DNA of 64,000 nucleotides from AP-16 sp963755055. Its GTDB lineage: Bacteria; Pseudomonadota; Alphaproteobacteria; Rhizobiales; Xanthobacteraceae. The notes beneath the pieces are model-generated. The model saw nothing but the letters and a program-made list of their open reading frames with translations. It made no database searches and was not told where the DNA came from. The position numbers and the translations under genes were made by a program. Numbering within the stretch: position 1 is the stretch's first letter; each line of letters opens with the position of its first letter. Below are positions 1-7,998 of this stretch, in pieces. The stretch spans positions 434,001 to 498,000 of the forward strand of contig CAVWIS010000034.1 in NCBI GenBank assembly GCA_963755055.1, read 5' to 3'.

Positions 1-1
1 C

Positions 2-1153
2 CGGATCGCTGCGGTCGAGCGCAATCTCGCGGCCGACGCAGACGTCTTCGATGCCGGGGGGCGGCTGACCTGCGCGGGGCTCATAGAAACCCACATCCAC
101 ATCGACAAGTCCCGGATCATCGACCGCTGCCCGCCGCCGCAAGGCCGCGAGGTCAACCCGGTCAAGACCGTGGCGCCGTTCAAGGGGACATTTTCCGTGG
201 AGGACGTGCGCCGGCGCGCCGAGCGCACCCTTCGCGACTGCATCCTCCACGGGACGACGCGGATGCGCACTCAGGTCGAGGTGGACCCCGGGCTCGGCAT
301 GCGCGGCTTCGACGCCGTCCATTCGCTGATCGCCGACTACCGGTGGGCGATCGACATCGAGATCTGCGTGTTTCCCCAGGACGGGCTCACCAACTATCCG
401 GGAACCGACGAGTTGCTGGTCGAGGCGCTCAGGCGCGGCACCAGGGTGATCGGCGGGGCGCCGCGCTACGACACCGACCAGAAGGGGCAGATCGCCCGCA
501 TCTTCGCGCTCGCTCGCGAGTACGACGTCGACATCGACATGCATCTCGACGTCGGCCCGTCGGCCGACCACATGGACATCCACACCGTGCTCGAGCTGAC
601 GGAAAAATACCGGCGCGGCGGCCGCGTCGTGGTCGGCCACATGGCAAAACTGTCGCTGCTGCCGCCGGACCGTCTCGCCGCGATGGCCCGCCGTCTCGCC
701 GACGCCGGCATCGCCGTCACCGTCCTGCCGGCGACCGACCTCTATCTGATGGGGCGCGACCAGGACCACGGCGTGCGCCGCGGCGTCGCCGACGCGAATT
801 TTCTGGTCGAGCACGGGGTCAACTGCTCGCTGTCGTCCAACAACGTGCTCAATCCGGCGACGCCCTATGGCGACTGCTCGCTGATCCGCATGGCAAACCT
901 TCATGCCAACGTGCTGCAGATCGGCCGGCCGGAGCAGCTGCGGGAATGTTTTGCCATGCTGACCGAGCGGTCGGCCCGCCTGCTCAATCTCAAGGACTAC
1001 GGGCTCGCGGTCGGCAATCCGGCGGACGCCGTGGTGATCGACGCGACCTCGCCCGAGCAGGCGGTGGCGGAGATCTCCCGCCCGCTTGCCGCCTTCAAGA
1101 ACGGGCGGCGCACCGTGACCTGGCATCCGCCCGAGCTGGCCGCGCCGGCCTGA
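2..1153 (+). CDS. Amidohydrolase (cytosine deaminase-like), 5' end outside window
   Basis: The reading frame is already open at the first base, so the gene starts upstream; an internal GTG at 170 should not be taken as its start. It belongs to the metal-dependent amidohydrolase superfamily, cytosine deaminase/AtzB-like branch, which hydrolyses cyclic amides or deaminates heterocycles in the cytoplasm. The first metal motif lies in the part before codon 170 (ETHIHIDKS, HxH). Later come HLDVGPSADH and VGHMAKL, which carry further His ligands. At the position where cytosine deaminases have the catalytic Asp (S/T-D-N), this protein reads SSNNVLNPATPYGD, so the Asp is Asn or is shifted; I believe this is typical of its subfamily. 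The substrate is unknown. It converges on the transporter gene with an 11-bp gap, which suggests but does not prove linked uptake and catabolism. Confidence 0.85.
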   Translation, partial: RIAAVERNLAADADVFDAGGRLTCAGLIETHIHIDKSRIIDRCPPPQGREVNPVKTVAPFKGTFSVEDVRRRAERTLRDCILHGTTRMRTQVEVDPGLGMRGFDAVHSLIADYRWAIDIEICVFPQDGLTNYPGTDELLVEALRRGTRVIGGAPRYDTDQKGQIARIFALAREYDVDIDMHLDVGPSADHMDIHTVLELTEKYRRGGRVVVGHMAKLSLLPPDRLAAMARRLADAGIAVTVLPATDLYLMGRDQDHGVRRGVADANFLVEHGVNCSLSSNNVLNPATPYGDCSLIRMANLHANVLQIGRPEQLRECFAMLTERSARLLNLKDYGLAVGNPADAVVIDATSPEQAVAEISRPLAAFKNGRRTVTWHPPELAAPA

Positions 1154-1164
1154 CCGCGGTCGCG

Positions 1165-2460
1165 CTACTTCAGCTTCGAGAACGCGGTTTCCCGGGTGCG
1201 CAGCAGCACGATGAACGTGACCACCGCGGCGGCGATGACGTAGAACGACGGCGACAGGTTGTTGCCGGTCAGCTTGATGAGGTTGGTGGCGATATAGGGC
1301 GCGAACCCGCCGAAAATCGCCACCGCGATGTTGTAGCCGATCGACAGCGCCGTATAGCGCACCCGGGTGGGAAACAGCTCCGAATAGGTCGCCGGGCAGG
1401 CGCCCGCATAGAGCGAGAGCATCGTCACCATGGCGAGTTGGGCGGCAAACGCCATCCAGGCCTCGCCGGACGACGCCATGACGAACAGCGGATAGGCAAG
1501 CACCGCGTAGCCGATGCAGGATGCCATCAGCTGCGGCCGCCGCCCGATGCGGTCGGACAGCGCGCCCATGAACGGGATCAGCACGATGAAGACGGCGAGA
1601 CATGCCGTGCCGATCCACAGTGCCGTCTTCGCCGGCAGCTTGGCCACCTGCACCATATAGCTGCTCATGTAGATCAGCGCGATGTAGTAGGCGACGGTGT
1701 TGTGCAGGGTGAGCCCGAAGGCGGTGAGCGTCTCACGCGGATATTTGGTCAGCGCCTCGGCCAGCGGTGCCTTGGCAACCTCGCCGTGCTCCTCGATCTC
1801 GGTGAACTTCGGCGTGTCGGCGAGCCGCCAGCGCAGATAGGCGCCGACGATGCCGACCGCGAGCCCCAGCCAGAACGGCACGCGCCAGCCCCAGCTCAGC
1901 AAAGCCTCGCGCGACAGCACCTCGTTGAGCAGCGCCGCGCTCAGCGAGCCGAGCAGGAATCCGGCTCCGACGCTGACCTGCTGCCACGAGCCGACGAAGC
2001 CGCGCCGCCCCTCGGCGGCGAACTCCACGATATACGAGGTCGAGCCGCCCCACTCGCCGCCGGCGGACAGCCCCTGCAGCAGCCGCACGATGACCAGCAG
2101 CAGCGGCGCAAGCACGCCGACCTGCGCGTAGGTCGGCAGCAGGCCGATCGCGAAGGTGGAGACCGCCATCAGGAAGATCACGGCGCTCAGCGCCTTGCGC
2201 CGGCCAAAACGATCGCCGTAGATGCCGAACACGATCGAGCCGACCGGCCGCATCACGAAGCCGACGCCGAACACCGCGAATGTCAGCAGCGTCGAGGCGA
2301 GCGGATCGTCGGAGGGGAAGAACAGCTGCGAGATGACCGGCACCAGGTATCCGTAGACCGCGAAGTCGTACCATTCGAGCACGTTGCCGATCACCCCGGC
2401 GACCACGGCCTTGCGGCGCTCGGCCGCCGTCGTCACATGCGCGGTCGTTGCTGACTGCAT
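1165..2460 (-). CDS. MFS transporter, metabolite:H+ symporter (MHS) type
   Basis: This is a 431-residue, 12-helix inner-membrane symporter of the MHS branch of the major facilitator superfamily, relatives of which carry organic acids, betaine, proline or shikimate. Diagnostic segments are GNVLEWYDFAVYGYL at the N-terminus, GDRFGRRKAL in loop 2-3, SAGGEWGG in helix 4-5 and GALSDRIGRRP in loop 8-9. I chose the ATG at 2460 because GGGGGAG lies about 8 bases upstream and because homology begins there; 24 upstream in-frame codons look non-native. The ligand cannot be read from sequence. The neighbouring amidohydrolase suggests a heterocycle or ureido compound, which is inference. Confidence 0.9.
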   Translation of the reverse strand: MQSATTAHVTTAAERRKAVVAGVIGNVLEWYDFAVYGYLVPVISQLFFPSDDPLASTLLTFAVFGVGFVMRPVGSIVFGIYGDRFGRRKALSAVIFLMAVSTFAIGLLPTYAQVGVLAPLLLVIVRLLQGLSAGGEWGGSTSYIVEFAAEGRRGFVGSWQQVSVGAGFLLGSLSAALLNEVLSREALLSWGWRVPFWLGLAVGIVGAYLRWRLADTPKFTEIEEHGEVAKAPLAEALTKYPRETLTAFGLTLHNTVAYYIALIYMSSYMVQVAKLPAKTALWIGTACLAVFIVLIPFMGALSDRIGRRPQLMASCIGYAVLAYPLFVMASSGEAWMAFAAQLAMVTMLSLYAGACPATYSELFPTRVRYTALSIGYNIAVAIFGGFAPYIATNLIKLTGNNLSPSFYVIAAAVVTFIVLLRTRETAFSKLK

Positions 2461-2559
2461 GGCTGGATCTCCCCCGATCGCGTCCCCAGGCTCGCAGATC
2501 ATCCGCGCTCGGCGGGATCGTTGCAAGAGCATGTCACCGTAGTGGCTGCCGCAAACTCA

Positions 2560-2663
2560 GCCCTCATCGTGAGGAGGCCGCAAAGCGGCCGTCTCGAAGG
2601 ATGGCCACGAGCACTTGACCATCCCTCGAGACGCTCGGCTCACGCTCGCTCTTCAGGACGAGG
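2560..2663. repeat. Imperfect palindromic intergenic repeat (REP-like)
   Basis: Two arms carrying GAGGAGGCCGCAAAGCGGCC / CGTCTCGAAGGATGG and CCATCCCTCGAGACGCTCGG form an imperfect inverted repeat between the transporter and higA. From memory, this type of sequence is very common between genes of Bradyrhizobium and relatives. It may act as a bidirectional terminator or a RAYT-type REP element; neither is shown here. Confidence 0.7.
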
Positions 2664-2765
2664 CTGTGAAAAAGCAGGTGGAGTCCTGTCGCTTGAATTG
2701 AATTGTCGGTGCTCTCTACCTATCTTGCGCGGCGTCTGTCGCGCTGCCGGCTTTGGAAGGCGACC

Positions 2766-3080
2766 ATGCCACGGACACCGATCCATCCCGGCGAGCACCT
2801 CGCCGAAGAGCTCAAGGAGCTGGGCATCTCGGCGGCCGAGCTGGCGCGTCAGCTTGATGTGCCGGTGAATCGCGTGACGGGAATCATCAATGGCCAGCGC
2901 GGCATTACGGCCGACACGGCCTTGCGGCTCGGTCACTGGTTTGGCACCAGCGCGGAGTTCTGGCTCAACCTGCAGACACTGTACGAGCTGCGCGTGGCCC
3001 GGAAGAAGGTCGGCGGCCGCGTGGAGAAGCTGCCGAAGCTCCGGAATCGCAAGAATGGAGCCCCGCGACCCGCAGCCTGA
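2766..3080 (+). CDS. higA: HigA-family antitoxin / XRE transcriptional regulator (orphan)
   Basis: A 104-residue protein of the HigA (VapI-like) antitoxin family, which binds the promoter DNA of its own operon and neutralises a HigB RNase. The family signature is clear: IHPGEHLAEELKELGIS, then a helix-turn-helix VNRVTGIINGQRGITADTALRL and the tail FGTSAEFWLNLQTLYEL. The ATG at 2766 is chosen because it immediately precedes the conserved start; an upstream in-frame extension of 21 codons has no family resemblance. No HigB-like toxin reading frame is visible in the 300 bp upstream or in the 167 bp downstream, so this appears to be a stand-alone copy. It may regulate another locus or be the remnant of a lost pair. 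Confidence 0.85.
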   Translation: MPRTPIHPGEHLAEELKELGISAAELARQLDVPVNRVTGIINGQRGITADTALRLGHWFGTSAEFWLNLQTLYELRVARKKVGGRVEKLPKLRNRKNGAPRPAA

Positions 3081-3247
3081 TTCGGAAATGGGCGGCCGAC
3101 TTGGCGTCATCCTCGTCTCGAACCCCGAGGCGCTCTACGGGTTTCCCAAAGCGGTGTGACCCGCGTAAAAGGCCAAGCGGCCAAATGGGACATCCGACGG
3201 GATGCCGCCCTGGGGGCCGACGGCTGCTCGAGGTACGGATCGAAATC

Positions 3248-3853
3248 ATGATCGCCGGCTATCAGGATCTCGTCGCGCTCGCCCAGGTCATCGTGATCGA
3301 CGTGGCGCTTGCCGGCGATAATGCCATCGTGATCGGGCTGGCGGCCTCGCGGGTGCCCGTCGCCAACCGGACAAAAGTCATCTTCTGGGGGATTGCCGGC
3401 GCGGTCGTCATCCGCGTCGTCTTCGCCGCGATGGTCACGCAGCTGCTGGCGATCATCGGCCTGACGCTGGCGGGTGGCATCCTGCTGCTCTGGGTGTGCT
3501 GGAAGATGTTCCGCGAGTTCCGCCGGCCCCATGAGGAGCTGCCGGACCTGGCGGACGGCGCACGGCCGCCGCATCTGCGCAATGCCATCACCCAGATCAT
3601 CGTGGCCGACCTGTCGATGTCGCTCGACAACGTGCTGGCGGTCGCCGGCGCCGCCAAGGGAAATTTGACGATCCTGTTCGTCGGCCTCGGTCTCTCCATC
3701 CTGCTCACCGCCATCGCGGCGAACCTGATCGCGCGGTGGCTCGCGCGTTACCCGTGGATCACCTGGCTCGGCCTGGCGGTCGTCCTCTACGTCGCGCTCG
3801 ACATGATATGGCGCGGCGTCCACGAGGTTGTATCGGCGACCACAGGTTCATGA
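3248..3853 (+). CDS. TerC/YjbE-family integral membrane protein
   Basis: This 201-residue membrane protein matches the TerC family (YjbE/YkoY branch), members of which export Mn2+ or help load exported metalloproteins. The hallmark acidic residues inside membrane helices are present in VIDVALAGDNAIVIG near the N-terminus and VADLSMSLDNVLAVAG in the second half, with about seven hydrophobic segments in total. The ATG at 3248 is used because homology starts there. The 49 upstream in-frame codons are Arg/Pro-rich shadow sequence and the ribosome site is weak. I see no convincing yybP-ykoY-type riboswitch upstream. It converges on the TPR-caspase gene with 2 bases between stops. Confidence 0.85.
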   Translation: MIAGYQDLVALAQVIVIDVALAGDNAIVIGLAASRVPVANRTKVIFWGIAGAVVIRVVFAAMVTQLLAIIGLTLAGGILLLWVCWKMFREFRRPHEELPDLADGARPPHLRNAITQIIVADLSMSLDNVLAVAGAAKGNLTILFVGLGLSILLTAIAANLIARWLARYPWITWLGLAVVLYVALDMIWRGVHEVVSATTGS

Positions 3854-3855
3854 AA

Positions 3856-5466
3856 TTACGGCTTGCTGCCGCCCAGATAGACGTCGCCCAGCAGCGAGGA
3901 GTTGGCCCACGGGATCTGCTTGTTGCCGGTGGTGCTGGCGACCTCGACGCGGACGCGGGTCAGCATCTGGTTCACCTCCATGCCGGGGGTGCGCAGATAC
4001 TTGATCAGCGCCGTGGTGAACGGGCTGTTGGCCTCCTTGCCGTCGAGCGCGGTCTGCCCCGGCGCGGTGGCAAACGCGATCAGCGTCCCGGTGCCGACGG
4101 TCTGATAGCCGGCGAGCCCGCCGGGCACCGCGGACGAGCGGGTGGCGCCGCGGCGCATGGCGAAGCTGCGCGCCAGCGGATTGTCGCGGCAGGCGTCGAG
4201 AATGATGATGTTGGCGCGGACCTCATCGTCGAGGCCGGCGAGGATCTTGTCGAGCTCGATGGTCTCGAACCCGAGATCGCTGGGCGCGCCGAGCTTGGCG
4301 TCGACCGGCACCAGATAGTTCTTGCCGTCGACCTGCATGCCGTGCCCCGCATAGAACAGCAGCGTGAGCCGCGCGGTCGGCGCCTTGCGCAGGAAATCGC
4401 GGATCAGGCGCTCCATGCCGATGCGATCGAGGTCCATGCCCTCGAGCACCTCGAAACCCATCTGGCGCAGCGTCTGTCCGACCGCACGGGCGTCGTTCGG
4501 CGGGTTGGGCAGGCTGTTGGCATTGACATAGGCGCCGTTGCCGATGACCAGCGCGAGCCGATAGCCGGCATCCGCCGAGGCGCTCGCCGGCGGTGCTGCG
4601 ACCGGCGCCGCGGCGGGCGCCAGCGCCGCCGTCACGGCGGGCCTGCCGGCCTGCGGATTGACCAGCGGTTTCGGCGCCGGCGGCGCTGACGCGGTCGCCG
4701 CCGCCTGGATCGCCGGGCCGACCGCAGAGGTCACGCGCGTCGAGGCCGTAGGCAACGCGGCCGGCGCGGCCGTGCTCTGCTGCGTGGTCGCGCGGGTGAG
4801 GGCGGCCGCGGGGGCCGCCGGGGCCGCCTCGGCCGTGCCGAGATTGGCCAGTCGCGCCCGTGCGACGTCCTGCATCCGCTTGCCCGGCTCGCCGTTCGCC
4901 GGCAAGGCGAGCACCGCCTCGTAGTCGGCGCGGGCCTGCTCGCGCTCGCCCTTGTGCTCGAGCGCGAGCCCGCGGCTGACATGGGCCGCCACAAGGCCCG
5001 GATTGATGCGGATCGCCTCGCCGTAGTCTGCGATCGCCCGGTCGGCGTCGCCCTTGCGGCGCCAGGCATTGCCGCGGTCGAGATGAAACACCCCGGCGCG
5101 GGGATTGAGCCGCAGCGCCTGGTCGAAGTCGGCGATAGCCCCGTCGACGTCGCCGCGGGCGAACCGGGCGCGCGCCCGGCCCGCATAGGCGGCCACCATC
5201 CCGGCGTCGCGGCCGATCGCCTGGTCGTAGTCGGCGATTGCCCGCTCGAAGTCGCGCTTGGCGAAATAGCCGTTGCCGCGCCCGAGCAGGGCGCTCGCCG
5301 GCTCGGCGCCCTTCGGGCTCGCCGCGATCAGCCGCCCGCAGGCAGCGATTGCGTCGTCCGGCGCGCTCGCCCGGTCCCGGCAGGCGGCGAGATCGTCGGC
5401 GAGAGCCGGCCCGACCATGGCGCCGGCGACGACGGTGAGCGAGACGATCTTCAGCAAGCCGCGCAC
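3856..5466 (-). CDS. Secreted TPR-caspase (peptidase C14/metacaspase-like) protein
   Basis: A 536-residue exported protein. A signal peptide (RGLLKIVSLTVVAGAMVGPALA) is followed by about four TPR repeats (each near ...AIADYDQAIRLNP), a Pro/Ala-rich linker at about 215-290, and a C-terminal caspase-fold domain. The catalytic dyad is present: His375 in FYAGHGMQ and Cys426 in LDACRDNP. I prefer the GTG at 5466, with GGAGG six bases upstream; an ATG at 5493 is also in frame. The gene follows the SGNH-like gene by 31 bp on the same strand, so the two probably form an operon and act together in the periplasm or envelope. A paralogue with the same architecture lies at 39086-40489. Substrates of these bacterial orthocaspases are mostly unknown. 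Confidence 0.85.
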   Translation of the reverse strand: MRGLLKIVSLTVVAGAMVGPALADDLAACRDRASAPDDAIAACGRLIAASPKGAEPASALLGRGNGYFAKRDFERAIADYDQAIGRDAGMVAAYAGRARARFARGDVDGAIADFDQALRLNPRAGVFHLDRGNAWRRKGDADRAIADYGEAIRINPGLVAAHVSRGLALEHKGEREQARADYEAVLALPANGEPGKRMQDVARARLANLGTAEAAPAAPAAALTRATTQQSTAAPAALPTASTRVTSAVGPAIQAAATASAPPAPKPLVNPQAGRPAVTAALAPAAAPVAAPPASASADAGYRLALVIGNGAYVNANSLPNPPNDARAVGQTLRQMGFEVLEGMDLDRIGMERLIRDFLRKAPTARLTLLFYAGHGMQVDGKNYLVPVDAKLGAPSDLGFETIELDKILAGLDDEVRANIIILDACRDNPLARSFAMRRGATRSSAVPGGLAGYQTVGTGTLIAFATAPGQTALDGKEANSPFTTALIKYLRTPGMEVNQMLTRVRVEVASTTGNKQIPWANSSLLGDVYLGGSKP

Positions 5467-5497
5467 AACTCCCCTCCGGCAAACGGCGGACATCCGG

Positions 5498-7657
5498 TCA
5501 GTGCCGCCGGCTGTCGATGATCGATCGCACATAGGGCAACACTGTGTCGGCGACGATCGCGTGGCCTTCCGCCGTCGGGTGCAGGGCGCCGCTGTAGAGC
5601 CCCGCATAGGCGGGCTGCAGGATGTCGAACGGCGAGATCCCTTCGCGATGGGTATTGGCGGTGAGGAAGGCATCGTTCGGCGTATGGAACAGCCGCCAGC
5701 GGTGGCCGTAGGGCAGCGCATAGGCCGGCGAATACGGCTCGAATTCGCCGCTGCGTACCGACCTGCGCGGCATCGCCATCATGGCGCCGTCGGCGGCGGC
5801 GCGTGCCGGGTCGCGGGCGCAGATGCCGCGCCGGGAGAATTTGGCGATGTGCTCGGTCACCAGGTGGAAGCCGGTGCCGCGCCCGGTGGCGAGCCCCGCC
5901 GGGCAGTCGTTGCGCTTGGTCGAGTCGGTCAGGCATTCGAGGCGGACCAGAAGCTCGCGACTGAAATTGCCCACCTCCTGCAGGCGGTTGCCGCTGATCC
6001 GCAGCTTGGGATGCACATCGAGCCCGAGGGTGGGGGAAGCGCCGCACAGCCCGCCGTTCTCGTCGAACTGCAGCGGCTCGTAGGAAGTCTGCACCACCTT
6101 CGCGGGCGCCACCCCGAACCCGTCGGCGAGCGCGTCCCTGACGGCCTTGAGCCGGCGGTCGAGCACGCTCATGTAGACCCGCGACACCTCCGGCCCGAAC
6201 CGGATCTGGCGGCCGACCCATTGGGCGATCGGCGCGAGATCGCCGGCATTCTCGGTCATCGCATAGGCGGCGAGCGCGCCGAACCCGACGTCGTTGCCGC
6301 CGATCGACATCATGACGACGTCGATCGGGCGCTTGCGCTGCTCCGGCGGGCACCACCGCATGGCGAAATTGCGCATCTCGATCCGGGTGTCGCCGGAGGC
6401 GTAGACCGGCAGAGTGTAGGAGGCCGTCCGGTTGCGCGCCGCCGAGCCGCCGCGGCAGATCAGGTCGCTCAGCTGGTCGAACTGCGGCGGCACTTTTGCC
6501 GAGTTCGGCTTGTCGAACTGCTCGCGCGCGTCCTTTTCGGCGAACAGGCCCTCGACGGTGTCGGCGCCGCTGCAGGCGAGATGCACCAGCGTGATCGCGC
6601 GGTGGCGGTTCTCCAGCGCCAGCTCCATCGAGACCCGGAACGGATAGCCGTATTGCGAGCGGTGGCAGTCCGGGCTCGTCCATTCGGCGCCGCGGCGCTC
6701 GAAGGCGGCGAGGAATTCCGGCGACGAGGGCCGGTGCAGCAGCGCCTGCTCCTCGTCCTCCATCAGCCGCTTGGGAAGCGCCCGCCAGTCGACCACTTCC
6801 GGCGCCGAGGCGATGACCTCGGCGGGCTGCCTCTTCGGCGGCTCGCGCAGGGTCCGGGTCGCGATCTCCTCGCGCATGTTGGCATTGGTCGGGTCGTAGT
6901 ACATTTCCCGAACCGCGCTGAAGCTGACGGGCCGGTCGGGATTGCTCTCGCCCGACGCGAACAAATCGCCGAGTGCTACCACGAACAGATCCTCGACCGT
7001 CACGTTGGGCTCGGAAAGCTCGCGGCCGTCGGGCAGCTGGACCTTGACGGCGACGCCGGACGCGGCCGGATCGAGCGAGAACGGCACCCGCTCGATGGTC
7101 ACCTTGTTGCCGCAAGGCTGCGAACGGCGTCCCGGCTGCGCGCCGGCCGCCCGCGCCTGCCAGGTCCACACGCACTGCCCGGCCCCGGCCTGGGCGACAT
7201 GCTCGGCCGCGAGCCGCAGCACCACGGTGTGCGCCGGCGGCAGCACGTAGTCCTCCCGGGCGACCCCCCAGGAATAGCGGCGGTCGCATTGGAAGACGTA
7301 ATGGCGGGGCCGGTCGGTCTTGTCGTAGCACACCGCGCCGTTGGTCTTTGCCGCCCAGCCCAGCCGCGATTGCTCGTAGTGCGCCCGGCTGGTTGCTGCG
7401 CAACTCGCCGGCGTCGTGGGGTCCTTGCAGTCGGGATCGTTGAGCCGGCGCTCGGTGCGCCACACGATGTCGGAGGGCAGTGCGCCGCTGCCCCGCGCCC
7501 GATGGAACGCCGCCTCGTGCAGGGCAAAGGAGCTGCCGACCCTATAGTAGCGGAAGGGGTTTTCGACTTCCCATTCGATGTCCGCCGCGATGCAGTGGCC
7601 GAGCCCGCCGATCAGGCCGCCGACCGCGGCGACCGTCGCGATGATTCCTTGACGCAT
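5498..7657 (-). CDS. Secreted SGNH/GDSL-hydrolase-like protein lacking the Ser nucleophile
   Basis: A 719-residue exported protein with a signal peptide (MRQGIIATVAAVGGLIGG...). The C-terminal two thirds match the SGNH/GDSL fold: block I reads ALGDLFASGESNPDRP, block III MMSIGGNDVGFG and block V ALHPTAEGH. In active family members block I is GDSxASGE, but here codon 232 is TTG, giving GDL, so the expected nucleophile is missing while the Asn and His blocks remain. The first 200 residues are rich in Cys and aromatic residues, consistent with disulphides in the periplasm. The start at 7657 has GGAGA eight bases upstream; longer in-frame extensions lack family signal. It is upstream of, and probably co-transcribed with, the TPR-caspase gene. 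It could be a pseudo-enzyme that binds an acylated polymer. Confidence 0.75.
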   Translation of the reverse strand: MRQGIIATVAAVGGLIGGLGHCIAADIEWEVENPFRYYRVGSSFALHEAAFHRARGSGALPSDIVWRTERRLNDPDCKDPTTPASCAATSRAHYEQSRLGWAAKTNGAVCYDKTDRPRHYVFQCDRRYSWGVAREDYVLPPAHTVVLRLAAEHVAQAGAGQCVWTWQARAAGAQPGRRSQPCGNKVTIERVPFSLDPAASGVAVKVQLPDGRELSEPNVTVEDLFVVALGDLFASGESNPDRPVSFSAVREMYYDPTNANMREEIATRTLREPPKRQPAEVIASAPEVVDWRALPKRLMEDEEQALLHRPSSPEFLAAFERRGAEWTSPDCHRSQYGYPFRVSMELALENRHRAITLVHLACSGADTVEGLFAEKDAREQFDKPNSAKVPPQFDQLSDLICRGGSAARNRTASYTLPVYASGDTRIEMRNFAMRWCPPEQRKRPIDVVMMSIGGNDVGFGALAAYAMTENAGDLAPIAQWVGRQIRFGPEVSRVYMSVLDRRLKAVRDALADGFGVAPAKVVQTSYEPLQFDENGGLCGASPTLGLDVHPKLRISGNRLQEVGNFSRELLVRLECLTDSTKRNDCPAGLATGRGTGFHLVTEHIAKFSRRGICARDPARAAADGAMMAMPRRSVRSGEFEPYSPAYALPYGHRWRLFHTPNDAFLTANTHREGISPFDILQPAYAGLYSGALHPTAEGHAIVADTVLPYVRSIIDSRRH

Positions 7658-7998
7658 CACATTTCTCCGCGGCAGCCGCGAGCACGTCTCCACCCGATTT
7701 CTCGCAGCGCGCGTACGACCTGTCCCCGCAGGGGTGATATGACCCACAATCCAGACCCCGCACAAGCGGCGCGTCCGATTTCCCCCGGTGCGGCGGCCGG
7801 CAGATCGGGTCGGCAAATCACCGCCTTGCCGCCTTCGGCACCGCGGCGGGACCGGCAATTTCGAGGAAAAATGGAGGTAATATCTTATTATCCCTGTCCC
7901 CGGTCGCCGGCACGCCCACAACGAAATCTTCAGCACCCCGACCGAAGCTCGCCCGCTGCAATGGGCGTCGGCAGAAGACCGCGCCCGGAGGAAACTTT
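7658..7998. other. Divergent intergenic region
   Basis: About 340 bases separate the start of the SGNH-like gene from the start of the GGDEF-EAL gene on the other strand, so promoters for both should lie here. An AT-rich patch around 7868-7895 (GGAGGTAATATCTTATTAT) stands out from the GC-rich surroundings and is the likeliest promoter area. I see no gene, repeat or clear operator. Confidence 0.4.

Noticed and set aside
343..2454. 703-codon plus-strand open frame across the amidohydrolase and transporter genes
   Set aside because: Arg/Gly/His-rich translation typical of the antisense or off-frame of GC-rich genes; both underlying genes have clear family motifs in other frames.
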